In this document: piece after piece, positions 18,343 through 27,595 of the stretch
Position numbering within the stretch: the stretch's first letter is position 1
How the letters are laid out: the number at the start of each line of letters is the position of its first letter
Origin: Flammeovirgaceae bacterium SG7u.111
GTDB lineage: Bacteria > Bacteroidota > Bacteroidia > Cytophagales > Flammeovirgaceae
Direction: 5' to 3'
NCBI GenBank assembly: GCA_034044135.1
Contig: CP139021.1
Location: 3,859,635-3,923,634 of the forward strand
Length of the DNA stretch: 64,000 bases
Notes under the pieces: generated by a model
What the model was told of the DNA's origin: nothing
What the model saw: the letters and a program-made list of their open reading frames with translations, nothing else
Databases searched by the model: none
Position numbers and translations under genes: made by a program

Positions 18343-19179
18343 CTATTTTTTCCCATCCAAAAACCATTGGATGAGCTTACCAGCAATGCTAATAGGTGGC
18401 GGAACAGGTGGCATATTTTCTGGCGTATACCAATCGGCATCGGTGAGCTCTACTGGATCGACTTTTATTTCACCCGAAGCATATTCGGCAGTAAACCCGA
18501 GCATAAGCGAATTAGGAAAGGGCCATGGCTGGCTTCCAAAATACTTTACATTTTTCACCTTGATCCCAACTTCTTCCATCACCTCACGGGCAACGCACTC
18601 TTCCAGTGTCTCTCCCATCTCTACAAAACCTGCCAACACACTGTAAAACCTTCGGTTAAATCTATTGGCATGTGCTAGTAAAATCTGATTTCCTCTGGTA
18701 ATGGCCACTATAATGGCTGGGTAAATAGAAGGGTAATGCACGCTTCCGCACTTAGGGCATTCTTTGGCAACTTCATCTTCCTTGCGCCTAGTTCTAGTAC
18801 CACACTTCCCGCAAAACTTATGCCTTCCAGCCCAAAAGAGCATATGGTTAGCCCTTCCGCAAAGCAACGCCGACTCATCGGGGATTTTCCCAAAAAGCTC
18901 ACGAATAGGCAGAAATGCCCAATTACTCGGAATTTCTTCTGAAGCTTCATGAAGCTCTACCACATAGCAGTTCGACTCATTGAGCAGACCGAGATATTCT
19001 TCGTTTATTATTTCCTGTTTTATCTTTTCGAATTTGTCCCTAGAAAAAAGCACCCTTGGCTGTTTTTTTACTTCCTCAACCAAAAGTTTTCCTTGGAAAA
19101 AGACAAAATAGAGATCGGGTAAGCCTACAGTAGGGTTAGCGCCAGGAGTAAAGCTGAATGGAGAAGTTAGAATGCCCAT
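18343..19179 (-). CDS. nudC: NADH pyrophosphatase / NAD-capped RNA decapping Nudix hydrolase
   Basis: Nudix hydrolase of 278 residues that cleaves NAD(H) to NMN(H) and AMP and removes NAD caps from RNA. A zinc ribbon is formed by Cys123, Cys126, Cys141 and Cys144. The Nudix box GFVEMGETLEECVAREVMEE runs from about residue 184, and the diagnostic SQPWPFP motif lies at residues 216-222. An N-terminal NUDIX-like domain precedes the ribbon. The order and length match NudC. It is a single minus-strand gene, convergent with the TPR gene. Confidence 0.93.
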   Translation of the reverse strand: MGILTSPFSFTPGANPTVGLPDLYFVFFQGKLLVEEVKKQPRVLFSRDKFEKIKQEIINEEYLGLLNESNCYVVELHEASEEIPSNWAFLPIRELFGKIPDESALLCGRANHMLFWAGRHKFCGKCGTRTRRKEDEVAKECPKCGSVHYPSIYPAIIVAITRGNQILLAHANRFNRRFYSVLAGFVEMGETLEECVAREVMEEVGIKVKNVKYFGSQPWPFPNSLMLGFTAEYASGEIKVDPVELTDADWYTPENMPPVPPPISIAGKLIQWFLDGKK

Positions 19180-19498
19180 TGTTAGAATGTTTCTTAATTT
19201 TCTGCGAAAATAGCTGCTTAATGCAAATAGCGGAAATTACTCACGTATTTTCTGTAAGAAGATTTTAATCCCTCAGAAGTAACAGCATGCTAGAAAAATG
19301 GCTCACAACCTACCTAAACAAATGTACAATGTCCTCCAGTCCTTCAAAGCCCTTATCTTCTAGGCTTTGAAAGGTTCAAAAAAAACTGGCATGTGAATAA
19401 CACCATTAATTCCTACCCAAAAATTCTGTTTTTTTTTTCGATACCCTGTAATAATCCTTTAGCTTCTGCCACTAACCTCTAAAAAAACAGAGATTCAC
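19180..19498. other. Gene-free region before the sigma factor, with a long hairpin
   Basis: This stretch separates the divergent nudC and sigma-factor genes. It contains an 11-bp stem with one bulge, CCTTCAAAGCC (19341-19351) and GGCTTTGAAAGG (19363-19374), with no T-run on either side. I see no ORF. The hairpin could lie in the leader of the sigma-factor transcript. Confidence 0.5.
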
Positions 19499-19972
19499 TT
19501 GAGCAGCGATTTTTATACTTCTTCCATTTTACCCTTTGCCGGCATCATCATCAAAATCTGTAGGGCTTATACCAATTCTCAAGAAGATTTTGAAGATTAC
19601 TACCAGGAAGTTTGTCTACAAATTTGGCGCAGCAGGGAGAATTTCAGCCAACAGTCAGAATGGTCTACTTGGATATATCGGCTAACCCTAAATGTGTGCC
19701 TCACTTTGCTAAAGAAAAAGAAAGGGCAACACTTTGCTTCCGATTATATCCCTGAGCTGTCGGTGGAAAACCATGCTTTCAAAAGCGAGGCATTGAACCA
19801 ATTATACAACGCCATTAGGCAACTTTCGGAAGTGGACAGGGCGGTGATTTTACTCTATTTGGAGGAAAAATCGTATCAGGAAATTGCCGAAATCATAGGA
19901 ACAAACCCAAACAACATAGGCGTGAGAATTTCAAGAATCAAAGAACGCCTAAAGAAAATATTGACCGCATAA
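19499..19972 (+). CDS. ECF-type sigma-70 family RNA polymerase sigma factor
   Basis: Protein of 157 residues. Region 2 is recognisable in DFEDYYQEVCLQIWRS and WIYRLTLNVCLTLLKKKK. Region 4 is recognisable in LSEVDRAVILLYLEEKSYQEIAEIIG and the recognition helix NNIGVRISRIKERLKKIL. Size and the absence of regions 1 and 3 fit an ECF sigma factor. The start is TTG at 19499, which gives a region 2 of normal length. The membrane-protein gene begins 31 bases downstream and is a candidate regulator of this sigma factor by position only. Confidence 0.87.
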   Translation: MSSDFYTSSILPFAGIIIKICRAYTNSQEDFEDYYQEVCLQIWRSRENFSQQSEWSTWIYRLTLNVCLTLLKKKKGQHFASDYIPELSVENHAFKSEALNQLYNAIRQLSEVDRAVILLYLEEKSYQEIAEIIGTNPNNIGVRISRIKERLKKILTA

Positions 19973-20003
19973 CCTTTATTCATTTCACAAAAAAGAAAAC
20001 AAT

Positions 20004-20645
20004 ATGGACAATTCGATAGAAAACACCTGGAAAGACGGCTTTTTGAATGACGATGCCATGATAGCTCCCAAAATAAATAATTTGTACACACAGAAATCGA
20101 AAAATATCATAGATAAGCTCATAAAGATGTTTAAACTCAATTTCCTGTTTATAATAGGGCTTGGGCTTTTTTTCTTTGCATGGTCAGTTTTTGCAGGTAC
20201 TATTTGGGTTGGTTTGTTTATGCTCCTGATCTTTATCGGCTTAGCCATGTATTCTAAAAAGCAATTTGATAGAATGGAAAACATTGAAAAAAACCTTAGC
20301 ACTTATCAGTATTTGAAAGCTTTTGATAATTGGTTACAAGAAGCCATTGCAAGTTTTACACAAATATTTCGCTTTTTCTACCCCTTGATCTTCATATCGT
20401 TTATGGTAGGCTTTCGGTTTTCTACTTACGGTGAACAGGTGATGGAAAAGTTGGCCACTAAATTCCCTGACCTCCAACTAGTTTGGGGCTTTCCCCTCTA
20501 CCCTTCCTTGGCTGTGCTTTTTATCGCTCTAATAATTGGAATCTTTGCTGGCCCGCTATATAGGCTTGACCTTAACCTTATGTACAAAAACTCTTTCAAA
20601 AAACTCAAAGAAATCATCACTGATATGGAAGAACTTAGAAAGTAA
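20004..20645 (+). CDS. Four-helix membrane protein co-located with the sigma factor
   Basis: Protein of 213 residues. A cytoplasmic N-terminus of about 45 residues precedes two hydrophobic helices (LFIIGLGLFFFAWSVF, IWVGLFMLLIFIGLAMY). A soluble loop with a helix follows, then two more helices (FFYPLIFISFMVGF, YPSLAVLFIALIIGIFAGPLY) and a short charged tail. I do not recognise a named domain. Its position 31 bases after the sigma gene suggests co-transcription and a possible anti-sigma or signal-sensing role, but no anti-sigma zinc motif is visible. Confidence 0.6.
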   Translation: MDNSIENTWKDGFLNDDAMIAPKINNLYTQKSKNIIDKLIKMFKLNFLFIIGLGLFFFAWSVFAGTIWVGLFMLLIFIGLAMYSKKQFDRMENIEKNLSTYQYLKAFDNWLQEAIASFTQIFRFFYPLIFISFMVGFRFSTYGEQVMEKLATKFPDLQLVWGFPLYPSLAVLFIALIIGIFAGPLYRLDLNLMYKNSFKKLKEIITDMEELRK

Positions 20646-20783
20646 CTAAATATCAATACTTTACATCATTCCCAATGTTAATTTTTAGCTTATCCCTCAA
20701 AACTTAACATTGGAATTTGATTCATTTAGTAACATTAGGTTAGCTTTGGGGAAATATTTAATTAACAAAAAATCCTAATTACC

Positions 20784-20999
20784 ATGAAAAAAGCGAAGTT
20801 GAAAAAGAAGTTAAAGAAAGCTGAAAAACAATTGAAAGCCTCTAAAAAGCAACTTGCCAAATCAATAGCAAAGTTTAAAAAAGCGAAAAAGAAAGGTAAG
20901 AAGAAAGAATTGGCTAAAGCCAAAAAGAGTGTAAACAAGCAAAAAGCTGTTTTCAAAAGCTCAAAATCTGACTTCAAAGCACTCAAAAAAGTAGCTTAA
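20784..20999 (+). CDS. Extremely lysine-rich small protein
   Basis: Protein of 71 residues with 32 lysines by my count (45%), plus Ala, Leu, Ser and Gln, only a few acidic residues and no Cys, His or Trp. It starts with an ATG at 20784 and ends before a strong terminator, so it is likely a real transcript. The K/A pattern resembles bacterial histone-H1-like C-terminal tails or a basic coiled coil, so nucleic-acid or ribosome binding is plausible. No family can be named. It is separated by 138 bases from the membrane-protein gene. Confidence 0.65.
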   Translation: MKKAKLKKKLKKAEKQLKASKKQLAKSIAKFKKAKKKGKKKELAKAKKSVNKQKAVFKSSKSDFKALKKVA

Positions 21000-21003
21000 A
21001 AAA

Positions 21004-21066
21004 ACCAGGCTTTTAAAGCCTGGTACAATAAAAAAGGGGAAGCCGCTAAGCAGCTTCCCCTTTTTT
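21004..21066 (+). terminator. Double hairpin terminator after the Lys-rich gene
   Basis: Hairpin ACCAGGCTT..AAGCCTGGT (21004-21024) is followed by a second, AAAAGGGGAAGC (21032-21043) / GCTTCCCCTTTT (21053-21064) with a T-run. The second can also terminate the convergent minus-strand gene ending at 21087. Confidence 0.85.
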
Positions 21067-21086
21067 GTCTCAAACGCAAATCAAGT

Positions 21087-22595
21087 TTATCTATGAAACC
21101 CGTTCCAAGTACCAGATGGTTTGTTTGAACCAGTATAGCCCCAAGTACCCGTAAATTTATTTTCCCCCTTTTTCATTTCAAATTGAAACCACCCACGGGT
21201 GTTTTTTTGTATCCATGTCCCTGTTAGGGAATATGAATCACCAGACTCACTTGCTTTTCCCATCATCTTACCACCCTCATGGTTGTACTCACCTTCTACT
21301 TTTCCATTGTCAACACGGATTTGGGTAAAAATCATGTCCTCTCCCCATGTTGTCTGCCAATCGCCTGCCCACACCGAAGCTGGGCTTGAAGGCGATTCGG
21401 GAGAGACTGGGTACACAACATCGTTTCCTATAACCTCATTTACCACACTTGGTCTGTTGGGGTTCTTGGTATATTTGTTATAAAGTGCCATCATCTCAGA
21501 AATATTCAACTTCCGTTCATACACCACAACATCATCGGCATATCCGTTTAAAATCGCACCCCAACCATAATTATAGAACTTGACCCCATCTGTGCCAACA
21601 CCATATTTTTTAAAAAACTCTATAAATCTGTTTGAAAGATGGATATCATCGTAACGTTTTCCATTTATTACTAAGTAAATCCTTTTCGAGTAAAAATCTG
21701 TGCTAATAATGAAACTGTTCCATTGATCATATTCAAAGGGTACTTCAGACAAATAGTAATTATCATCAGAATATTCATAATCCTCGGGAGCCAACTTTCC
21801 ATACAAATGGGCATTGAACATTAATTCGTCATCAAAAAGGCTAAATTCAAACTTTCTGTATCCCAGACCCAGCACAAATTTTCTTCGCTCCTCAGACTTG
21901 GAGACTTTTACATTTGCATGAACTGTGAACCCGTTTGGAAAGCCTTTTTCGCCATAGTCGAATGCTTGATAAGAACCACTTGTTCTGTTACTATCATACA
22001 CACCATCAGCATAAAAAGCTCCATCTACTACTTTTGCCGTACCATGAAGCCTGAACTCTTTCCGTTGACCGGTCTCATCTGCTAGTCCGTTGTCAAAGCG
22101 GTAAATCGCATTCAGCCCTTTATTTAGGTCTACCGGTCCATTATCAGCCAACGGTTTGAGCCTAGACTGCTCAGGAATCGCCATCCTAAATGCTATGTTG
22201 TGCTTTTTTAAGGTATTATATACCCAAATTCTCTTATGATTATAGCCTCCTAATTTAGCCCCACTTTCCTCAGAGCTTTCCAAAACTTTTCCATCTTGGA
22301 TAAGAACAATTGAAGATAGGTCATACGGCTTCCCTTGCATCATTTTACTAGCCGAATTTACATCAAAGGCAGAAACGTAAACCCCTTCTAAATCGTCTAA
22401 TGACTCTCTAAACATTTGAGATGAAAATGACCCGACATCGCAGCCCAATGACATATAAACCAAGACAGTCTTTCCCTTGAGCTTAGTCTCCCAATTGGTT
22501 GGAGAAAGTTCGAGTATGGGGGCAGCATTTAACCCAATTGCAAAAAACAGGGATAGTAACGTGAGGGATAATCGAAGATGTGTAAGTGCCTTCAT
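21087..22595 (-). CDS. Exported multidomain protein: thioredoxin-like, LamG-like, C-terminal beta module
   Basis: Protein of 502 residues with a signal peptide (LSLTLLSLFFAIGLNA). Residues 30-150 look like a thioredoxin-fold domain (TVLVYMSLGCDVGSF, GVYVSAFDVNSAS, SSIVLIQDGKVLE) but have only one Cys at the usual active-site position. Residues 165-385 resemble a LamG/concanavalin domain (LNAIYRFDNGLADETG, GFTVHANVKVS, ADDVVVYERKLNISEMMALYNKY). The last 90 residues have repeated GTW strands (SLTGTW, FTGTWGY, PSGTWNGF), as in lipocalin-like surface modules. The function is unknown, possibly glycan or surface binding. Confidence 0.65.
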   Translation of the reverse strand: MKALTHLRLSLTLLSLFFAIGLNAAPILELSPTNWETKLKGKTVLVYMSLGCDVGSFSSQMFRESLDDLEGVYVSAFDVNSASKMMQGKPYDLSSIVLIQDGKVLESSEESGAKLGGYNHKRIWVYNTLKKHNIAFRMAIPEQSRLKPLADNGPVDLNKGLNAIYRFDNGLADETGQRKEFRLHGTAKVVDGAFYADGVYDSNRTSGSYQAFDYGEKGFPNGFTVHANVKVSKSEERRKFVLGLGYRKFEFSLFDDELMFNAHLYGKLAPEDYEYSDDNYYLSEVPFEYDQWNSFIISTDFYSKRIYLVINGKRYDDIHLSNRFIEFFKKYGVGTDGVKFYNYGWGAILNGYADDVVVYERKLNISEMMALYNKYTKNPNRPSVVNEVIGNDVVYPVSPESPSSPASVWAGDWQTTWGEDMIFTQIRVDNGKVEGEYNHEGGKMMGKASESGDSYSLTGTWIQKNTRGWFQFEMKKGENKFTGTWGYTGSNKPSGTWNGFHR

Positions 22596-22706
22596 TCTAG
22601 ATTGTTTATCGTTTATGATTCATAAAAATGTTATGGTTATAAAACGATAATTCAGAATGATATTTCAGGAAAGCGATAAATCTGCGAAGAAAAAAGCCCT
22701 AAAGCA

Positions 22707-22744
22707 AAAGAGAGAGACTCCTTCCTAGGAACCTCTCTCTCTTT
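22707..22744. terminator. Terminator downstream of the DoxX-like gene
   Basis: Eleven-base arms AAAGAGAGAGA (22707-22717) and TCTCTCTCTTT (22734-22744). T-rich flanks lie on both strands. It probably terminates the minus-strand DoxX-like transcript before the LamG gene. Confidence 0.8.
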
Positions 22745-22767
22745 TTTATACTTTTTTCGAAGTGGGT

Positions 22768-23136
22768 TTATGTGATAGATGGAGTAAATACTTTTCTATC
22801 GAAGAAATAAGAAGCCGCCAGTAATACCAACGCCATAGCCGCCCCGTAAAACTCACCATCGTTCACTTTGAGATGAGCAATTAACGCTAGAGTGAAATTG
22901 ATTAAAAAACCTACATACGCTAGATTCTTCAGAAGAGCAGATTTTTTTGTGAGAATAGCTGTTATCCCCAATAACTTGGCAATAGCCAAAGGGTAAACCA
23001 ATGCTGCTGGATAGCCAAGCCTTTCGAAAGTTGCACTTACTTCAACATTGTTGAAAAAGTACATGCCCGCCGACATAAGCATCATAGCAGATAGCAAGCC
23101 CGTCGCTATCCAGTAAATAATTTTGTTCACGTTCAT
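22768..23136 (-). CDS. DoxX-like membrane protein
   Basis: Protein of 122 residues with four hydrophobic helices. The segments AMMLMSAGMYFF, ERLGYPAALVYPLAIAKLLGITAIL and GFLINFTLALIAHL are typical of the DoxX-like (DoxX_2) family, small inner-membrane proteins of uncertain function linked to quinone or redox processes. It is preceded by a 200-base AT-rich upstream region. No obvious operon partner. Confidence 0.8.
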   Translation of the reverse strand: MNVNKIIYWIATGLLSAMMLMSAGMYFFNNVEVSATFERLGYPAALVYPLAIAKLLGITAILTKKSALLKNLAYVGFLINFTLALIAHLKVNDGEFYGAAMALVLLAASYFFDRKVFTPSIT

Positions 23137-23315
23137 TTTAATAAAATTTAAAACAATTAATTTTTTTAGAGCCTTAAAAAATTGACCACTAATAAAGAAA
23201 ACAGGTCAGCCTAAATTTAGTTCAATGTATATACATATATTGTATAAAAACATTAAAGCTAAGCACTTTTTAAGTAAAAAACACAGTATTATAAAGTTAC
23301 TACGATTATGTATAT

Positions 23316-23346
23316 AAAAAAAGAGACATCCCGAAGGAAGCCTCTT
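23316..23346 (-). terminator. Terminator of the GH94 gene
   Basis: Arms AAGAGaC (23321-23327) and GcCTCTT (23340-23346), with one mismatch and a long T-run on the minus strand. It sits 27 bases after the GH94 stop codon. Confidence 0.6.
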
Positions 23347-23373
23347 ATACTGTTCAGTTATAAAATGAAGTAA

Positions 23374-25809
23374 TTAACCCATAATCACTTCAACAGAATG
23401 TTCCGTTCCAGCTTCAAAAATTGGAACTATGTTCCCTTCAACAGGATTGCCATCTACTATCATCTGCTTCACTCCTTTGCTTATATGGTCAGGGTTTTTC
23501 ACCTCTATGTTGTAAGTAGCCCCACGGAATTCACGCTTCATTTTGAAGCCATCCCATTTTGTAGGAATACATGGGTTAACCAAAAGCCCTTTGTAATCTG
23601 GCTTCACGCCAAGGATATACTGAGTAACTGTATAGAAGTTCCACGCTGCTGTTCCAGAAAGCCACGAATTTTTACCCTCACCCGGTTTAAACGCATCTTT
23701 ACCCGCAATCATCTGGCAATATACATACGGTTCTACTTTATGCAGATCAGAGATATCTTCAAGGTAAGCAGGGCAAATCTTCTGGAAATAATCCCAAGCC
23801 TGATCGCCTCTGCCAAGAACCGTTTCGCCAATCATTACCCAAGGGTTGTTGTGGCAGAAAATACCCGCATTTTCCTTGTAGCCTGCAGGGTAGGTAGAAA
23901 TCTCACCGTACTCTATGTAATACTTGGTGAAGGCAGGGTTGTTCAATACTATTCCGTACTCACAATCGAGGCGTTCTTTCACAGAGTCGAGTGATTTTTT
24001 GACCATGCCTTCTTCAAGTCCGATCTCCGCCATGGTACACCAGCCTTGCGACTCAATAAAGATTTTTGCCTCTTCATTTTCGTTGCTTCCCACTTTCTTT
24101 CCGAAATAATCGTAGGCACGCAAGTACCACTCACCATCCCAGCCGTGAGCTTTCACCGCTTCTATCATGTTATCCACATGCTTTTGAGCTTCGGCAGCTT
24201 CTTCGTCTTTTCCTATTTGCTTACAAAGGGTAATGTAATCTTTTCCATACACCACAAACAAACCGGCAATCATCACCGACTCGGCAGTATCTCCTTTTTT
24301 ATTTCCAGTAGTTTGGAACGATTCATTCGGATCGTCAGAAAAACAGTTCAAGTTCAGGCAGTCGTTCCAGTCGGCACGACCGATAAGCGGAAGCCCATGA
24401 GGACCTAAGTTATTTACCACATGGTAGAAAGAAACTTTTAGGTGGTCGAAATGTGTCTTCGCACGAGATTCATCATTGTCGAAAGGCACCATCTCATCGA
24501 GCAGACTGAAATCGCCCGTTTCTTTAATATACTCCGTGGTAGAAAGAATCAACCACATAGGGTCATCGTTGAAGTCCCCTCCTATTGCCGCATTTCCCCT
24601 TTTGGTAAGTGGCTGGTATTGGTGGTAGCAAGACCCATCTTCAAATTGGGTAGAAGCAATGTCAAAAATCCTTTCCCGAGCTCTTTCTGGAATCTGGTGC
24701 ACGAAGCCAATTAAATCTTGGTTGCTATCGCGGAAGCCCATTCCACGCCCTATCCCCGACTCAAAGAATGATGCCGAACGAGACATGTTAAATGTTACCA
24801 TGCATTGATACTGGTTCCAGATATTCACCATCCTATCCAGCTTTTCGTCGCCAGACTCGATGCTAACCTTGCTCAATAGGTTGTCCCAATACGCTTTCAA
24901 TTCTTCAAGAGCGGCATCCACTTTTTCAGCGGTATCGAAACGAGCCATCATTTCTTTTGCCTTCTTCTTGTTGATCACGCCCTTGCTTTCCCACTTATCA
25001 TCTGCTTCATTTTCCACATAGCCCAGTTGGAAAACAAGATCTTTGCTTTCACCCGGTTGCAGCTCTATTTCTATGTAGTGAGAAGCAATAGGAGACCATC
25101 CGTGGGCTTCCGTATTTTTTGGAGCTCCCTCTACTACTACCTGCGGATTTCCAAAACTATTGTACAACCCAATAAATGACTCCCTGTCGGTATCGTAGCC
25201 TTGAATAGGGACATTTACATTGTGAAATGCATAGTGATTCCTACGCTCTTTGTACTCCGTTTTGTGGTAAATAGTAGAGCCTTCAATTTCCACTTCGCCT
25301 GTAGAAAAATTTCGTTGGAAATTAGCCATATCATCTTCCGCATTCCAAAGCGCCCATTCTACAAAGGAGAAAAGCTTCAAGCTTTTTACCTCTCCCGTTG
25401 TGTTTTTAAGAGTTACTTTTCTCAGTTCTCCCCAAAACTTCAATGGAATAAAGGTCAAAACCTCAGCCTCAACTCCATCTTTCACACCCTTAATGTTAGT
25501 ATAACTCAAACCATGGCGGCACTCGTAGCTATCGAGCTCCGTTTTGCATGGTTTCCAGCCCGGATTCCAAATAGTATCCCCATCTTTTATGTAGAAATAC
25601 CTTCCGCCTTCATCCATCGGGACATTATTGTAGCGGTAACGAGTAAGTCTTCTAAACTTAGCATCTTTGTAAAAAGTATAACCTCCGGCAGTATTAGAGA
25701 TTAAACCAAAAAAATCTTCATTTCCAAGGTAATTGATCCAAGGCCACGGGGTTTGTGGATTGGTGATCACATACTCTCTTCTTTCGTCATTAAAATGTCC
25801 GTACTTCAT
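23374..25809 (-). CDS. GH94 cellobiose phosphorylase
   Basis: Cytoplasmic enzyme of 811 residues that phosphorolyses cellobiose to alpha-glucose-1-phosphate and glucose. The N-terminal segment [19 protein letters not shown] followed by [12 protein letters not shown] and [19 protein letters not shown] is close to characterised cellobiose phosphorylases (for example the Cellvibrio gilvus enzyme, about 820 residues). The (alpha/alpha)6 domain carries [16 protein letters not shown] (351-365) and the catalytic acid in [11 protein letters not shown] (Asp483). No signal peptide. No cellobiose importer or beta-glucanase is nearby, so the substrate must come from elsewhere. Confidence 0.93.
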   Translation of the reverse strand: MKYGHFNDERREYVITNPQTPWPWINYLGNEDFFGLISNTAGGYTFYKDAKFRRLTRYRYNNVPMDEGGRYFYIKDGDTIWNPGWKPCKTELDSYECRHGLSYTNIKGVKDGVEAEVLTFIPLKFWGELRKVTLKNTTGEVKSLKLFSFVEWALWNAEDDMANFQRNFSTGEVEIEGSTIYHKTEYKERRNHYAFHNVNVPIQGYDTDRESFIGLYNSFGNPQVVVEGAPKNTEAHGWSPIASHYIEIELQPGESKDLVFQLGYVENEADDKWESKGVINKKKAKEMMARFDTAEKVDAALEELKAYWDNLLSKVSIESGDEKLDRMVNIWNQYQCMVTFNMSRSASFFESGIGRGMGFRDSNQDLIGFVHQIPERARERIFDIASTQFEDGSCYHQYQPLTKRGNAAIGGDFNDDPMWLILSTTEYIKETGDFSLLDEMVPFDNDESRAKTHFDHLKVSFYHVVNNLGPHGLPLIGRADWNDCLNLNCFSDDPNESFQTTGNKKGDTAESVMIAGLFVVYGKDYITLCKQIGKDEEAAEAQKHVDNMIEAVKAHGWDGEWYLRAYDYFGKKVGSNENEEAKIFIESQGWCTMAEIGLEEGMVKKSLDSVKERLDCEYGIVLNNPAFTKYYIEYGEISTYPAGYKENAGIFCHNNPWVMIGETVLGRGDQAWDYFQKICPAYLEDISDLHKVEPYVYCQMIAGKDAFKPGEGKNSWLSGTAAWNFYTVTQYILGVKPDYKGLLVNPCIPTKWDGFKMKREFRGATYNIEVKNPDHISKGVKQMIVDGNPVEGNIVPIFEAGTEHSVEVIMG

Positions 25810-26132
25810 GTTATAGATTAATAGTTAGATAAATTCATAATCATACCCTCAAACTTCTGTGAAAATATTAAATCTGACACAAAAAATAATTGATGGTCTT
25901 TCAAAAGCTGTTTGGAATGCTTACCTCTTCCCATACTAAATTTTCAAAAACGCTAAAAACAGCAGGCTTAAGTCTGTTTTTGAAAGTATGTCGAGCATTA
26001 ATAAAGACCTCAATAATATGTTTCCATTTTCTTTACTTTTACCGATTTTAAAAGCAAATTACGGTTTCAAGTGTTTTTTAAGAGCCATAAAACATTGTAT
26101 TCTTATTCTATCTTTTGTTAAAAACTAGCTCA
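25810..26132. other. Gene-free divergent region between GH94 and BamA-like genes
   Basis: AT-rich intergenic region of 323 bases separating two divergently transcribed genes, so it must hold both promoters. I find no convincing hairpin, direct repeat or ORF. Confidence 0.5.
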
Positions 26133-27515
26133 ATGCATTCTCAGAAAAAACTACTCAATTATTTTATTTTAGTATTCTTAACCTGCCTTTCGGGGCAACT
26201 TTTTGGTCAGCAAGCCGACAGCCTCAGCAGCGAAGAAACCAAGGAAAAGAAAATCAAAAAAGGTTGGACTTTTGGCGCCTTGCCCGCCATCTCTTTCGAT
26301 ACCGATGTAGGATTTCAATACGGGGCACTCGCCAACTTTTACAACTATGGCGATGGCACAAAATACCCCGAATACCTTCAGTCAATTTATATAGAATGGT
26401 CCAGGACTACCAAAGGAAGTGGAATTAACCGATTTTATTTCGATTCGGAATACCTTATCCCCAACATTAGGGTGACTGCCGATGTGAGTTACCTCACCGA
26501 GAAGGCCATCCAGTTTTTTGGATTTAATGGCTACGATGCCGTGTATAATGCCAACTGGGAAAATGACACACACGCTGACTACAAATCGAGGGTGTTTTAC
26601 CGCCACGACCGTCGCTTGTTCAGGGCGATGGCAACCTTTCAAGGGAAATTAAAAGCCGATACAGATAAGTTTAGGTGGCTAGCCGGCTTTGCCCACTACA
26701 ACAACAAAGTTGGCGCTGTGGACATTGATAACCTCAACCGAGGCAAGGACGAAGCCGATAAACTTCCCCCAATTGAAGGCTTGTATGACAAATATGTGAA
26801 ATGGGGCGTGCTAAGTCCAGAAGAGGCTACAGGTAACAAAACCACTTATCTTAAAGCAGGTTTGGTCTATGACTCCAGAGATTTTGAAGCCTTCCCTACC
26901 AAGGGTACTTGGGCGGAAGCTGTTTATTCCTATGCGCCAGGCTTTTTAGGAGATAGCAAGCACGATTACTCCAAACTCACATTGGTGCTGAGGCAGTACT
27001 TTTCACTTACTAATTCCAAAAATCTAGTACTAGCCTACCGCTTGGGTTACCAAGGAACTATTACGGGAAAAGTCCCTTTCCACATGCAGCCACACATAGT
27101 TCCCACCATCATGACCTCGGCTACTTCACAAGGATTGGGTGGGGCCAGTTCTCTTAGAGGTATTATGAGAAACAGGGTTGTTGGTGACGGTATCGCCCTT
27201 TTGAACACCGAGCTTCGTTGGAAATTTTTGAATACACAGGTATTCAACCAAAACCTTTACTTGGGTACAAACCTCTTCGCCGACATGGGGCAAGTAGTGC
27301 AAAAAATTGATGTAAACGTTACCCAAGCCGATATGGGCGAGGATAGGTTTGAGGATTACTTTGCCCCCGACACCGAAAAACTCCACGTAAGCACAGGCCT
27401 TGGTCTCAAAGTTGGGCTCAATGACAACTTCATCGTTTCTATCGATTATGGAGTAGCCCTAGATGAAAAAGACGGCGACTCAGGATTGTATATTAAGTTG
27501 AATTGGTTGTATTAA
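26133..27515 (+). CDS. BamA/TamA-like outer-membrane beta-barrel protein
   Basis: Protein of 460 residues from the ATG at 26133. A signal peptide (YFILVFLTCLSGQLFGQ) is followed by a short charged region and then alternating beta strands ending in SGLYIKLNWLY, an aromatic C-terminal residue as expected for barrel insertion. GWTFGALPAISFDTDVGFQYGA at the start and GLGGASSLRGIMRNRVVGDG with the conserved RG pair are hallmarks of the bacterial surface antigen (Omp85) family. No POTRA repeats are present, so it is a barrel-only homologue; its role in assembly or transport is unknown. Confidence 0.85.
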   Translation: MHSQKKLLNYFILVFLTCLSGQLFGQQADSLSSEETKEKKIKKGWTFGALPAISFDTDVGFQYGALANFYNYGDGTKYPEYLQSIYIEWSRTTKGSGINRFYFDSEYLIPNIRVTADVSYLTEKAIQFFGFNGYDAVYNANWENDTHADYKSRVFYRHDRRLFRAMATFQGKLKADTDKFRWLAGFAHYNNKVGAVDIDNLNRGKDEADKLPPIEGLYDKYVKWGVLSPEEATGNKTTYLKAGLVYDSRDFEAFPTKGTWAEAVYSYAPGFLGDSKHDYSKLTLVLRQYFSLTNSKNLVLAYRLGYQGTITGKVPFHMQPHIVPTIMTSATSQGLGGASSLRGIMRNRVVGDGIALLNTELRWKFLNTQVFNQNLYLGTNLFADMGQVVQKIDVNVTQADMGEDRFEDYFAPDTEKLHVSTGLGLKVGLNDNFIVSIDYGVALDEKDGDSGLYIKLNWLY

Positions 27516-27595
27516 GAACCAATAGTAATTATCTGAAGACAAGCCCTTTGAGCCTTTCGATTCAAAGAGCTTGTTTTTATGACAAAAGTTCGCTC

